Shown here piece after piece: positions 35,411-47,100 of a DNA stretch of 64,000 nt. The number at the start of each line of letters is the position of its first letter. Position 1 is the stretch's first letter. A program made the translations under genes and the position numbers. Under the pieces are notes generated by a model. That model saw only the letters and a program-made list of their open reading frames with translations, made no database searches and was not told where the DNA came from. The DNA is from Aplectana chamaeleonis (lineage: Eukaryota > Nematoda > Chromadorea > Rhabditida > Cosmocercidae): the NCBI GenBank assembly GCA_029168955.1, contig JAPDOI010000271.1, positions 400,001 through 464,000 of the forward strand, given 5' to 3'.

Positions 35411-35412
35411 TA

Positions 35413-36577
35413 TTTGCTTTTCGTACCTAAAAGTGAAGGTCATTCAAATTATTTTTACACGATACTCCGCCGACTTTTTTCAACTTTAGGGTCATTCGGA
35501 TTCTATTCCTGGATTCATTTTCAAATAAGAAACTCTTAATTCGAACCTAAAGAAGTGGTCCTTCTAATCGATTCTATATTGTTGAGAAAATGGCTATACC
35601 AGGTTCTTTCGGTTTCTTGACAACCCCCCTCCCACGCCCCAGATGAAAATTTCCTTTTGTTCTTTCTTGCGCTTAGATTTGCCTTGCCTTGATAATCAGT
35701 CCCAGTCTTCGTCACAAGGAGGAAAGCTCGAATATACTACGGGATAGTAGGAGATCTTTTTTCTCGTTTTCTCACCACCTCCCTTGATTAACTTGACTCG
35801 CTATGATCTGCAAAACTGCTCACGATCTATGCCATGCTTCGGGTCCAGTAGTGTTGATGGATCACACTGCAGTTTTCCTTCACCCATCACCCACTCATCG
35901 GACGATTTTTTACAAAGAGAGTGAGCCTTTTTCTGAATTTTTTTTATCGATGTCTCTTTCCGCATGTTTCACCCCCATTTTTTATTTTTTCTCTGCTAGG
36001 AAATATTTGTGACCCTCCTTTCGCTTTACAGCTATCAATTTCATGCTTTTTGTCTCTGTACATTTAAACTAGACACGCTTTTTTAATGCTTGGGTGATGA
36101 CAATGTTTGGGCCAAATGAAGATTTCAGTTGAGGTGTATACTTTTGTAGCATCACAGCTTGACGGGAAATTTTAATTCTCCCTTCTTGCGCAGAAAAATG
36201 CCGCAAACCAGCCGCGAGCTCCCCCCCATTTTCTTTTGGTTTTTGAGGGAGTGGTCGTCGATTCGCAAAATTAATATGGTTGTGTAGGTGAGCCTTGTTT
36301 AGCACTCATTTATAAAGCTTGACGTCTCAAAGTCTTCGCATAGAGAAGAAGTAGCAAAAATTGCACTAAAAAAGCTATTCTCTCAATGGGAAACTCTCCG
36401 CAAGCATGTTTCGGTGCTATCATCTAGTTTTTAGAAAGATCAATTTTTTCTGATTAGTGGTGATTCCCTAGTAAGTCACTGGCCGAATAACTGTATACCC
36501 ACCGTAATTTTCTGGAGAAAAAAAAAACTGGAAACGAACATCATTTCTCGTTTGCTGGACCCCAAGCAACCTCAACC
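35413..36577. other. No gene seen
   Basis: T-rich, with many short pyrimidine runs. No supported feature. Confidence 0.4.
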
Positions 36578-36784
36578 CTAGCCGAAGTTTGTGCGAAGCG
36601 GTGTACTATCTTTATGATACGCAGTGTAGTAGACAGTCACAGATGCAGCCAGTTCTTCTCCGCTGGGTGAAACGCACGCCGACCACGTGAACGGATGTTC
36701 GCGTTTGTACGCCCTCCAAAGGCAACGAATAATCGCGTTAGACTTTTCGAATATGTTCGAGTTCGAGTCGGTTGACGATTCCAT
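36578..36784 (-). CDS. Small ORF behind a splice-acceptor-like site, 68 aa, unknown
   Basis: An ATG sits three bases after a strong acceptor-like string (ATTTTTTAG) on the minus strand, as expected either for spliced-leader trans-splicing or for a short 5' exon. The frame stays open for 68 codons and ends in TAG. The peptide begins MESSTDSNSNIFEKSN and continues with a basic, aromatic stretch around residues 18-36 (including RAYKREHPFTW) and YYTAYHKDS near the end. No signal peptide or membrane helix is evident. I recognise no family. It could equally be the first exon of a larger gene or a chance ORF: length alone is not significant in this window, so the upstream acceptor is the only reason to list it. 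Confidence 0.3.
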   Translation of the reverse strand: MESSTDSNSNIFEKSNAIIRCLWRAYKREHPFTWSACVSPSGEELAASVTVYYTAYHKDSTPLRTNFG

Positions 36785-37054
36785 CTTCTAAAAAATTAAT
36801 TTCCGAATATATTCGCCAGTCGAAAAGGTGAATTATAAAACATATTTGAAAATCGAAAGTCTGAAAAAATATAGTTACGAACAATATCGAGAACGAAATG
36901 CTCTACATAGACAATTTTAAATAGACTCACAAAAACTAATTTCTCACTTATCTAGAATTCTAATTTCGAGCGTTACCTTCCAAACTACGGCTCAGATATT
37001 GAATTCGTCTGATGCGTAAAACAAACCACATATGGTTCCCGTTTTCGTTCTAGT

Positions 37055-37185
37055 CTGACGAATTGACCAGGCGGATGGCCGTGCGGGGTTGGCGGACTCA
37101 CTGAAGAATGGGGTTTCGATTCGCCCGGGGTGATCTACCGTCGCAGCCCCATCCCTTCCTCAGACTAAAATGATTGCGTGAACTC
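37055..37185 (+). repeat. SINE-like repeat S2, copy 1
   Basis: Contains CAGGCGGATGGCCGTGCGGG (weak A-box) and GGGTTTCGATTCGCCCGGGG (B-box-like), followed by TGATCTACCGTCGCAGCCCC. The reverse complement of the same series occurs at 39296-39405. Confidence 0.4.
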
Positions 37186-37199
37186 TACACATGTCTACC

Positions 37200-39295
37200 A
37201 GGCTTAAATTTTCCGTGACTCCTCGTTTGCGCCTACTTTCAAAAAATCAATTCCAAAAAGCCGAGCTGCATCATCTATGGAAGAACCCCAGCTTGCAAAT
37301 TCGGCTTCTTTGGTCACAATTAGGGAGCTAATTAATAACCCCGTTCACGGCGCTGCAAACGGATACGTTTTCACTGCAATCTCGGAACCAGGTGAGAGAA
37401 GTCAAAATCTTATCTCGGGAGAGTTCTTTAAGACGACTGTTTCGAAATGTTCATGATTTAGCCACCAAGGCCACTGGACATGATCCGGATACATTTTGAA
37501 CTCTGTATACAAATTTGTTATATCATACTTTTATGTCGCCCACTCCAGGATTAGTAGGGCAACTTACGAAACAGTCAATCTAAAAAAATCTGTAACAAGG
37601 AGCCCAAACGATCTGAAATTCAGAATCGCTGAGGCCGAATGCGTCGTCTACGATTAACAGTAGGCCCCGCTATGACTGCTGCCGTACCAACAGATGGCGG
37701 ACTGCTAGAAGATGAATGGTCAAGTTTTCAGGTTACGCTGATACCTTGTAGGCACAGACTTCGGCTAGAGGTACTTCATTCTGCTCCGGGACACCAGGCC
37801 AATCCATTCAAGCGAGGCGGCCTTGAGTGAAACTGCGAACGTCAAAAGACGGGTCGAATCCTTCGTATTTGTATACAGGGCCTACAAGAAAGGGTAGTTA
37901 TGAAAAAGCGAGTGGGGGGAGGTGAAGTCGTTGTGAGAAAAAGTGCAGCAAGAGGTTGTGTCGCTAAGAGGATAGGTACAGCATGAGCTCGTTTCACTAC
38001 CAAAATGTGTAAAACCAGGAAATCAGTAGATTCGTAGATGGTGTGGATTGCGCTCTATCATGATCTGCTTCCATGATCTTCGATATACCCCGCCCGTGAC
38101 AATGTATAAGGGCGCCTGCACTGCCAGAATATGATTCTTTTCTTCTCCCGTTACCTCCTTTAACTTTTGAATAAACGGTTTTTATATTAACTCTCTCTTA
38201 CACACTCTTACTCCTAATTCACCTTCCCCTTCTAACTAATCAGCCGGCTGCGGGCATCGAACACCACTAGACTAAACCAAATTTACCTTACAGCACTGGG
38301 CTGATTGCCTTAGCAGGACCACAAAACGACCCGGATTGCACAAAATCGGTGGGTGCGCTTCGCGATGAATGTGAAGGAACACTGATCTAGCGGCCGTCTC
38401 TGAAAGACCACATACGATGCCTACCCCCGCTCAAATTGCAGCAGGAAGTTATTGGCGCCGGATTTCGAGCCGTGTCATTTTAACAAAGGAAATTGTTCAC
38501 GCAGAGTGCCTCCAAGCAGTTTCGGATGACAACGCTGGTTCAGCACGCAGCATTCCTGGATCTCGCACCAATCATAAGAATGGCAGAATATTAGGAGATG
38601 GATTTGCCGCAGTCGTCAAACACACGCTTCGTCAACGTCCACCCACAGCCTTTCTAGAATCGGAGAGGTCAATACGAGTGCCGTCTCGTTCAAACCGCTG
38701 AAGGACAGGAGCTCCAATTTCAAGGCCGTTGCAGATCATTGGTAAGAGAACATACGGGCTCGTCCCTGTGAGAGAAAGAGGAAACCGCTGTTTACGTCAG
38801 TTTCACAATACGCGTAGTGGAAACGCTCGCTTCTGAGGACCCTTATGGCGATGGTGTGGCATGCGCTCTTCCATGATCTGCTCTCTGATCTCTGACAAAC
38901 CCCGCTCCCGACCATATATGAGGGCGATATCGAATCGAAACGATGAATTATGCTGTTTCTGGGTTCGACCTTAATGTTAATCCAGATGGGCTGTAAGAAG
39001 CGGTTGATGGCCCGGTAAAGGTAGAGAAAATTGGATTTCAACTACCTGGAGCATGTATCTTATTTTCGGCAGACTACAATCAAAATCGGCTCTGCCTACA
39101 AATCCATGTTCCTAGGTGATGTACGGCAGCAGCATGCTCCAAGTAAAGGAGTATTTCACGAGAAGATATAGTAAGTACCTTGTGCAGACCGGTGAGACTC
39201 AAGAATCGTTAACATCACTGTTGGAGAATTCGGGTTTTTTATCCTCTATCGGCTAATCATGACAATGCATGTAAGATTCATTGTGGAGTTCGCAC
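37200..39295. other. No gene seen; short direct repeat
   Basis: A block of about 80 bp near 38040-38120 (GGTGTGGATTGCGCTCTATC, CCATGATCT, CCCCGC) recurs at 38850-38930. The open frame at 38417-38701 has no splice or motif support. Confidence 0.4.
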
Positions 39296-39405
39296 AATAA
39301 TTTCAGTCTGACGAAATGGCGGGGCTGCGAAGGTAGATCATCCCGCGCGAATCGAAACCCACTGAGGCCGCCAACCGCCTGGTACATGCGTCAGAATAAA
39401 TCGAA
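39296..39405 (-). repeat. SINE-like repeat S2, copy 2
   Basis: Inverse of 37055-37185: GTTTCGATTCGCGCGGGATG, then ATCTACCTTCGCAGCCCCGC on the minus strand. Confidence 0.4.
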
Positions 39406-39518
39406 AACGGAAACTATATATGCTTAGCTCCTATTAACCTGATGCTGATTAGGTCACGGTCCTCTATGCGCATGTTATTATTGTCACCCTGTTTTTCATT
39501 TTAGGGGGCGTTGCAATT

Positions 39519-39930
39519 ATCGAGTTTGAAGGCAGTGGTTGCGCTCAAATATGATTGTCGTCTTTTTCTCTCGAAACCCCTCTCTGGGTCTCGAGTGGTG
39601 GAACCTATGAGAAAAATTCGCGACATAATAGCTGTTCTGGGCCAAACTCGAAGCCGGAACATTCTTGTCTTTTGATGGTGGACGAGTCCACACAACTTCA
39701 TCGGCATCGATGATCTTTAATTTAATATCAAGAACATCAGCTGGCTTGGACTTGAATTTCAATGAATGAACTTTCGGATTCATGTACACATCTAGTCAAA
39801 AACGTTGGTTAAATTGCTTGCTTTCATTGTTCAACTGTTTTATTAGGTAAATTTGCATTTCGTTCTTCCTCTGAGTGTCGATGATTTTTGACTGCTTGGC
39901 ATGCGACTGTGATCTTTCTGTGCACGTGTG
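39519..39930 (-). pseudogene. Possible broken coding remnant, unknown family
   Basis: On the minus strand a good acceptor-like string (AATTTCCAG) is followed by a frame of about 46 sense codons containing TQRKNEMQIYLIKQLNN, then a TGA. The same frame then continues for about 88 codons, including KVHSLKFKSKPADVLDIKL and DADEVVWTRPPSKDK, and ends in TAA at about 39519. The composition is protein-like (charged, lysine-rich, few rare residues) across the stop, which suggests one ancient frame interrupted once. I cannot assign a family; a retroelement or a host gene relic are both possible. Chance is a real alternative. Confidence 0.27.
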
Positions 39931-40470
39931 CACGAACTGGAAATTTAGGGTCTTGATAACTCTAATTCTAGCCCGTTTTTCACCGCGCTACCTTCATAGT
40001 TTTTGAGCTGTTTTATAAATGATTTTTTGTAGTTTTTTCGATAACGTTTTTCATCGTTACCACTGCCTTTAAGGGCGAGCAATCCCTAGGTCGATGTACT
40101 TACTAGGAGTTCTATAGCTTTCTACACCAGACCTGCTTACATGGTTTATTATGTATACGATATTACATGGTAAGATACATACCACAACACCATGACTCCA
40201 CCACCACGTCTGATGAACCGGCGGTGGGACTCGGGCCCAGACGACTGTCCCTGGTTTGCCCAGCGAGGAGCAGTCTCTATCATTTCAACACATCAGGACG
40301 ACTGTTACACGACACTATATTTTTTGTTTATGTTTTTGTTACGTTATAATATTATAACAAGCACACCCACGCCGCTTCGCGGCGTACATGTGGGCGTGCT
40401 TAAGGATCTATGGATTATTTGAATTGCAGAGCAGTGCCTCGCTGTGCTAAACAGACTTGAAGGCACGTGC

Positions 40471-40871
40471 AACATCAGGAGTAAAATTTGATATTATAGC
40501 CCGCCAACCTTGAATAGCAACTTTGCCAAGCGCGAGATTTCAATTCGCTCTAATAAGTGAGAAACTTCAAGGAAAAAGTCGGACCCGCCCCAAAAACCTA
40601 ACTGCGCACACCGCCCCGGAATAGAAACCAAGAGCTCTGCTTTTGTACATTTTGCTTTTCAGCATCGCCGCACAAACTATTGTTTAAGTTTGCATAAATT
40701 TTGGTTACCTTTTCGGGGTCTAAACGCTTGATTATGCTTTTAGCGTGTTGTGAGCGTTGCTGACTTTTTCCGTGTAGTTTCTCACTTATTTTATCGAATT
40801 GAGATCTCGAGCTTGGCAGGGTTGCTATACACGGTGGGCGGACTATATTATCAGATTTCACCCTTGAGGTA
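40471..40871. repeat. Foldback family FB-G, copy 1
   Basis: Arms of about 110 bp (TCAGGAGTAAAATTTGATAT, GCCAAGCGCGAGATTTCAAT) are mirrored at 40760-40871. Same family as 50091-50506, more diverged. Confidence 0.7.
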
Positions 40872-41103
40872 CAGTACCGCACAATTTTTCGCACAAAAAG
40901 CATTTTGCGGTGTTTTTTTGCGCTCACAAAGCGCTGCATCGCCATAACTTGCTTCAAAGTGGTCCGATTTCAATTTTGAAGTAATTTCTAAATTGATTTC
41001 ATTCAGCCCTATACGATAGTATTCGAAAACAATAGCTTGAACTGAAGAAGTGCATCGAAAAATGCATATTTGCACCAAAAAATCCCTCACTATGAACTGG
41101 TCA

Positions 41104-41764
41104 CTCAGATAATAACACCGGCTGAGCGGGCGGAGAGGTAGGGTCGCCGGCTGAGCGGGCAGGTTTATTTTGGGGGCGGAGCGTTTTACCGGCTGAGGGG
41201 CATGGCTTCACCGGGTCAGCGGGCGGACATAAATCCACGGCGAAGCATGTCACCGGCTGATCGGGCAGACATAGCATTACCGGCTGAGGGGCATAGCTTT
41301 ACGGGCTGAGCGGGCAGACATTAATCAATGGCGGAGCATATCACCGGCTGATCGGGCAGACACTAAAAGCGAACCAGCCTCATGTACGGCGCGGGTGAAA
41401 TGGGCTTCGAGCTGATTCGAGTGCTGGCATTCAAACGTGTGGTCATCCACACGATTCGGATCATCGACCCCTCACCCCTTACGGTTCGTTGTGACCGTGG
41501 GGACATGACAGCAGGTCAGTTCATGATTTTTGAAGCAAGGTAAGGCTTGCCGCTTTAGAAATGAAACGCAAGCCTCGAACTTGCTGGGGAATAAGGAGAG
41601 CCCACTAGGGGCTTCATCTACACTTGCAGATCGATATCATTCATGTAGTAAGCAACTAATACCGGCAGAGCGGACCTCCATTCACCGGCTGAGGGGGCAG
41701 TGAATACCGGGGCTCGCCCGGGTACAATGTTTGCCTGCCCCCTCAGCCGGCGTTACTGCCTGAG
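41104..41764. mobile_element. TIR element with CCGGCTGAG minisatellite ends, copy 2
   Basis: Same terminal inverted repeats (CTCAGATAATAACACCGG) and same middle as 17889-18612, but the left minisatellite has an extra unit pair (CGGCTGATCGGGCAGACA repeated) and the right one is shorter. The flanks differ from copy 1, so the ends are real boundaries. Confidence 0.72.
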
Positions 41765-42421
41765 CAGATGATCATGATAGCAGAAATCTTCAATTTTCTG
41801 ATCTGTGGTCGACATGAATTTTAGAAGGAAATACACCTTTTTCAACAGGATACCGGAGTCGCTATGACTCTCTACATTTGCCTCACTGAGAGGAACCCAA
41901 AAACTACTTCAAAATTTCATTTTCGCAAATTCGAAGCGATATATGGCGATGTGGCGCTTCCTCTGAGAAATATTGCCGTGACTCTTCCGCTACTGCCCCA
42001 CGACTCCTTCGCGATCCCGGACCATCCCGCGACTCCCAAGCGACCCTAGACTCTTCCGCGGCTTTGCCGCGACTTCCCCGTGGATCACGATTTTGCTAAT
42101 TTACTAGCTAATTTACTGATTCTCTTTTCCATGGATTGGTGAACTTTTCGGGGTAGATTGATGTCCTGCTCAGTTCTTGAGCTCATCCCAGAAAGCTGTC
42201 TCTCTAGGAAACGATTATGAATGAACAGTTGAAGCAATAGGCACAAATGAAGCTAAATATGTGCAGTAGAACAGTACTCAGAACTGACTGTTCTCTTGTT
42301 TGCTCATTGACACGAAAGCGAGGGCAATGACCACCGCTGCATACGTGGACAGTGGGTGTGACAGCCGGGTGTCAATTGTTAACGACATGACTAATTTTTC
42401 GTTCATTATCTCTCTCTCTCT

Positions 42422-42543
<122 letters not shown>

Positions 42544-42781
42544 AAGCCGCGTATAGTCAGTAGGATAGAACTTGAATATACAATAAACAATTATTCGTGC
42601 GAAAGATTACTAGTGTACATTCTCTGCCGTTGTGGGGTAAGATGCCTCCGATAGAGCGAGATGTTACCCCGTCTCTATTCGCGAGACGAAACACATAATT
42701 TCATTCTGATTCACGGTTATTGGTGGCAGTTTTCACGATGAAAACGGTCTTCGAGCTCTTACCGGGAATCGGACGTACCGG

Positions 42782-43013
42782 GGTCCATTGCAACAATAAT
42801 GGCGAAAAAACGACAAAACGAGTCATAAAACGAGGCTGTGTACGGATCTCAAATCTGTATGCGCTATGCCTTGCCCGCGCATTTCTTTTTTGGCCGTTAA
42901 GAGAGTGGGCGGGGCAGGCATAGCACAACAAAGCTTGTGGATCGATTAGGGCTATCTACGGCTCGTTTTTAGCCGTTCTCTCGCTATTATTGTTGTAATG
43001 GACGCCGCACATT
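42782..43013. repeat. Imperfect foldback, 232 bp
   Basis: GGTCCATTGCAACAATAATG on the left is mirrored by CATTATTGTTGTAATGGAC-like sequence on the right. Inside, TGCGCTATGCCTTGCCCGCG is mirrored by GGGCGGGGCAGGCATAGC. Confidence 0.6.
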
Positions 43014-43090
43014 CAATTTTCCGTGGAAACTCTGAAACCACTATTGCTGTGAACACTCCCTTTAACTGCGAGTGAGAATCAGCTCAGAGT

Positions 43091-43541
43091 CAGCATACAC
43101 TCTCTAATACGTAATTAAGATAACTACGAAATTACAATGGTATGGCACAGAACACAACGACTACGCATTTTGAAGCGACAAAAACGACCCACAATGACGC
43201 AACACGAGTGATAAGTTGGCCGCGCCCCTGTATCTGCCCGTCTCGTGCATTTGCTGTTCTCCTTCGAAACAGGGGTGCTGGGCTATTCCCACTGTCGTAG
43301 ACGTTTGTGGATGGTAGAATAGGTAAAATAGGTCAACCACATACATCGACGACGTTGGTAAGGGCCCAGCACCCCTGTTATGGAGGACGCGAATACAGGG
43401 CGAAGCCAACTTCTCATTCGTATAGCGTCTTTGTGGGGCGTTTTTGAGGCTTCAAAATGCTTGGGCGTTGTGCTCGGTGCCATACCATTCTGATTCTGTA
43501 GTTATCTCAATTACGATTACGAACGCGCATGCTGCCTTTAA
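43091..43541. repeat. MITE family FB-E (GGCAGC-ended), copy 1
   Basis: The right end is GCGCATGCTGCCTTTAA. The inner arms carry GATAACTACGAAATTACAAT and mirrored CAGCACCCCTGTT blocks. The left terminus is degraded (CAGCATACACTC). Same plan as 57872-58339. Confidence 0.65.
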
Positions 43542-43565
43542 TACCACTCCTGGTTCGAAAGAAGA

Positions 43566-43863
43566 GGGTGGTGGCCATCGTGTTGCGACCAGGGGTGTAC
43601 GGAATTTTCTGCTTTCTGCCCATTTTTGGAGATTTTTTTCTGTTTTCTGTCGAACTAGATTTTCTGTTTTCTGTTCCCAGAAATATTTTTTCCGCACATC
43701 CCTGATTGCGACCACTGAAGAGGCGGGAGAGACGGGGCGGGGGAGCGTGGGGGAAGTGAGGTTCCTGACTGGGTGCAACACGGGGCAAACGACAGACCAC
43801 GGGCTGCGTCTCTCCCAATTCTCCCGTCTCTTCAGGGTTCGGAATACACGATTACCATCACCC
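43566..43863. repeat. MITE family FB-F (GGGTGGTGGCC-ended), copy 1, with nested insert
   Basis: Ends GGGTGGTGGCCATCGTG and GATTACCATCACCC, with an inner GGGAGAGACGGGGCGGGGG/CGTCTCTCCCAATTCTCCC pair. It is longer than its relatives (about 160 bp) because a small hAT-like element sits at 43590-43704. Confidence 0.7.
43590..43704. mobile_element. hAT-like MITE, 115 bp, nested in FB-F
   Basis: Left end CAGGGGTGTACGGAA, right end inverse of CAGGGATGTGCGGAA. The flanking octamers GTTGCGAC (43582-43589) and ATTGCGAC (43705-43712) agree at 7 of 8 positions. An 8-bp duplication with CAGGG-type ends is the hAT signature. The interior is TTTTCTG-rich. Confidence 0.72.
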
Positions 43864-44106
43864 GAAAGAAGAAGCCTACGCGACCTAATCATGTAGGACC
43901 AAAACGCTGCGATGAGCACCGATCGATGCGAAACATTGGTGTGGTAGTGGGTAATGAATTGGCATCTGTTCTTTAGCAAACGGGTTAACTTATAGAAACT
44001 TTCACACGTATCATAAATACAATCGCGAATTTTAAAAAAATTAATTTACATATGGCAATTTATGAAGAGCTTGTCTTCGATATCATCTCTACAAGAATTC
44101 CAAGCA

Positions 44107-47100
44107 TCACGGTTTTAAATTTGGTACAGATGGCGCTGAAAGACTAGGAATGTGTCTTCTAATTGATCCATCCGTGACCGTATTCCAGGCAGGACCGGAG
44201 TGGTTCGGAAACACAGTTGTACCTCGACGTTTCAGGAAGCCAGAAATTGACCACCGAATCAGTAGGCCAATCAAGAATGGATACCATATAAAAATCATAT
44301 ATAGGAACTGGAAAGGATGTTTTAGTCGAAAGGAGTGACTCACTTTTTATTTGTCCTAAGAGACACCTTACCACCATATAGATGGACGAGAAATACTTGA
44401 AAGCCCTTTTCTTGCTTCCATCGAAAAGTTCATACACTCCTTCCACTGGATTTTGGAGCCATGTCAAGACGATTGCGCAAATATGTATGACGACCTTCAA
44501 AATCTGTTGATAGACAAGGCTTCATGACCTTTTGATTCTTCTATCGTAGAGAACAGAAGCAATCTCCAAAATCAGAAACTAACTTGCAGCACCATTCCGT
44601 ATGAAAGCTTTTCTTGAATTTTCCGAAGTCGCGTCGAATATCGCTGTTTCTTGAAATGCCTCCTCAAAACTATGCAGCACCACATGATGATGCACGATAT
44701 GAGTGCAAAAAATCCAATAACGAAGTATGACCAACTATCCTAAAAATACTGTTTGGTAAAGATTTTATTAAGGGTCGGAGAGTTCAGCGCTGGTGTATAC
44801 AAAAAGACTCCCTATCTCAAATCTTTACCACTAACTTTTGGGTTAATGCTAATACTTCACAGTATAGCAGCCAAATCCCATTTAAAGGCAGCGTCCGCGC
44901 AGAAAACCACATCTGTGTTTTTCTTCTCAATCCAATGTATGAACCAAGTGGAGATAGTTGGCGAAGCTTGAGGTCTCAATGTTGCGTATTCATAATGCTA
45001 TAGGCTCGTGAAAATCGCTCCGTGGTCTGAAAAGGCGTTTTCCCGGTCGATCATCTAACACGAGGAACAGAAACCCCACGACAGTCTTCGGCCGGCCGCG
45101 GAAATCCAATTTTCTAAATTCTTTATTCCGAAGAATCTTCGAGTTAAGACGTGGATATTGAAAGCCTCCTATTTTTAGATGATCATTGACAGCAGTAAAG
45201 CGAAAGGAATTGCGGAACCCAGAAAGTTAAGGGGGCTAAACCAATTCAGCCGTTCAAATTTTCGATATTTTTAGTAATACACAAGACACACCGGACAGAC
45301 GTGAGAAAAAGGAGGCTGAATGCTGCGAGATTTTCAAACGAGTTTTTCTCGGAAACTTGAGTGTTTTGGGTGGTCTCTTCATGATATATGACAACCTGGT
45401 AAGCCTACCTGCGCAAAATTGTGAAAAAAATAAACACGGTTTTTAGCGCGTACGCTGCCTTTAAGCTGTTTCACTAACTTTCCTAATAGTTACTTTTTGC
45501 TATTCTCACGCCCTCGTGGATATTTATCCGTAATCAAGAACATTGTTTTGTGTAGGGCGCAGGGCGAAAATTCCTATTCAGGTGGACCGCTGACAAATTA
45601 TTATGGTGATTTGATGAACCGTACTTCACAACCACTTTTCGCGCAGTGAGAGTACGTTGATTTCAATCTCAAACAATGGGGTGGACCGACCGCGGGCGAA
45701 AAATCGCGTTTCTTACCAACCGCGTGTCACTATCGTGCTGACCGCGCACAAAAAATGCATTTCGTGCCAAACGCGCGCATTTGCGTACTGACCGCGCAAA
45801 CGAAGTAGTGCAAGCGGTCGATACGCCTGTGCTGCGTACCAACCGCTCGCGGAATTCCATAGAAACGTACTGACCGCGAGCATTCATCTTTGCGCGCGGT
45901 CAATACGGAATATGACTTTTCGCTGCAGTCAGTACGTGAGCACACGCAGTCAGTACGCAAGTGGTCGTGTTTGGTACGCAACTGTCCGCGTTCAGCACGC
46001 ACGAAAACTGAACGATGAGAACGTTTAGTATAAGTTTGCGCGGTCCGTACGCAATTGTTCGCGTTCAGTACGCAATCGCCCGCCTTCAGTACGCAAGCGA
46101 ATTGGTGGGTGAGTTCGGTTTGTTAGTCTGCGCGGTCGGTACGCAAGTGTCCGCGTTCAGTACGCAATCGCCCGCTTTCAGTACGCAAGCGAATTGGTGG
46201 GTGAGTTCGGTTTGTTAATCTGCGCGGTCGGTACGCAAGTGTCCGCGTTCAGTACGCAAGGGAATTGATGAGTGAGATCAGTTTGTCGGTCTGCGCGGTC
46301 AGTAAGCAAGCGTTCGCATCCAGTACGCAAGCGTTCGCGTTCAGTACGCAAGCGAATTGATGAGTGAGATCAGTTTGTCAGTCTGCGCGGTCAGTACACA
46401 AGCGTTCGCATTCAGTACGCAATCGCTCGCGTTCAGTACGCAGGCAAACTGGTGGGTGAGGTCGGTTTGTTAGTCTGCGTAGTTGGTACGCAAGTGTCCG
46501 CGCTCAGTACGCATGCGAATTGATGAGTGAGATCAGTCTGTCAGTCTGCGCGTTCAGTACGCAAGCGTTCGCATTCAGTACGCAAGCGTTTGCGTTCAGT
46601 ACGCAAGCGAATTGATAAGTGAGATAAGTTTGTCAGTTTGCGCGGTCGTTCCGCAAATGTTCGCGTTCAGGACGCAACTATCGGAGGCTCAGCGTGCAAG
46701 AAAACTAGTGTGGACGGTCGGCAAGCGATTATGCGCGGTCGGTAAGCAATGAAACGCATTCAGTAAGCAATCGCACACGTTCGGTACGCACACGTTTTGT
46801 ACGCCACGTGTATTCGTGCGTGTGGTTCATACGCAAGTGCACGTGCTTAGTAAAGAACGAAATTTTGAGCTTCGGCGAATGAAGTTCACTGCCCCTTTAA
46901 ATAAAAGGTGTTCGGTAAAAAGTGCGCAGGACGCAGTGGATGAGCGCAGGACGCCGTAGAAAGTGTGCGGCGCCCCAGTGGGAGTGCGGAGGACGCCACA
47001 GAAAGTGTGCGGACACCCAGAGGGAATGCGCAGGATGCTGCAGAAAGATTGCGGGCCCCTAAGTGGGAATGCGCAGGACGCTGTAGAATGTGTGCTGGAC

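Noticed and set aside
43444..43979. Open frames of 150-175 codons on both strands
   Set aside because: They run across FB-E, FB-F and the nested hAT-type MITE.
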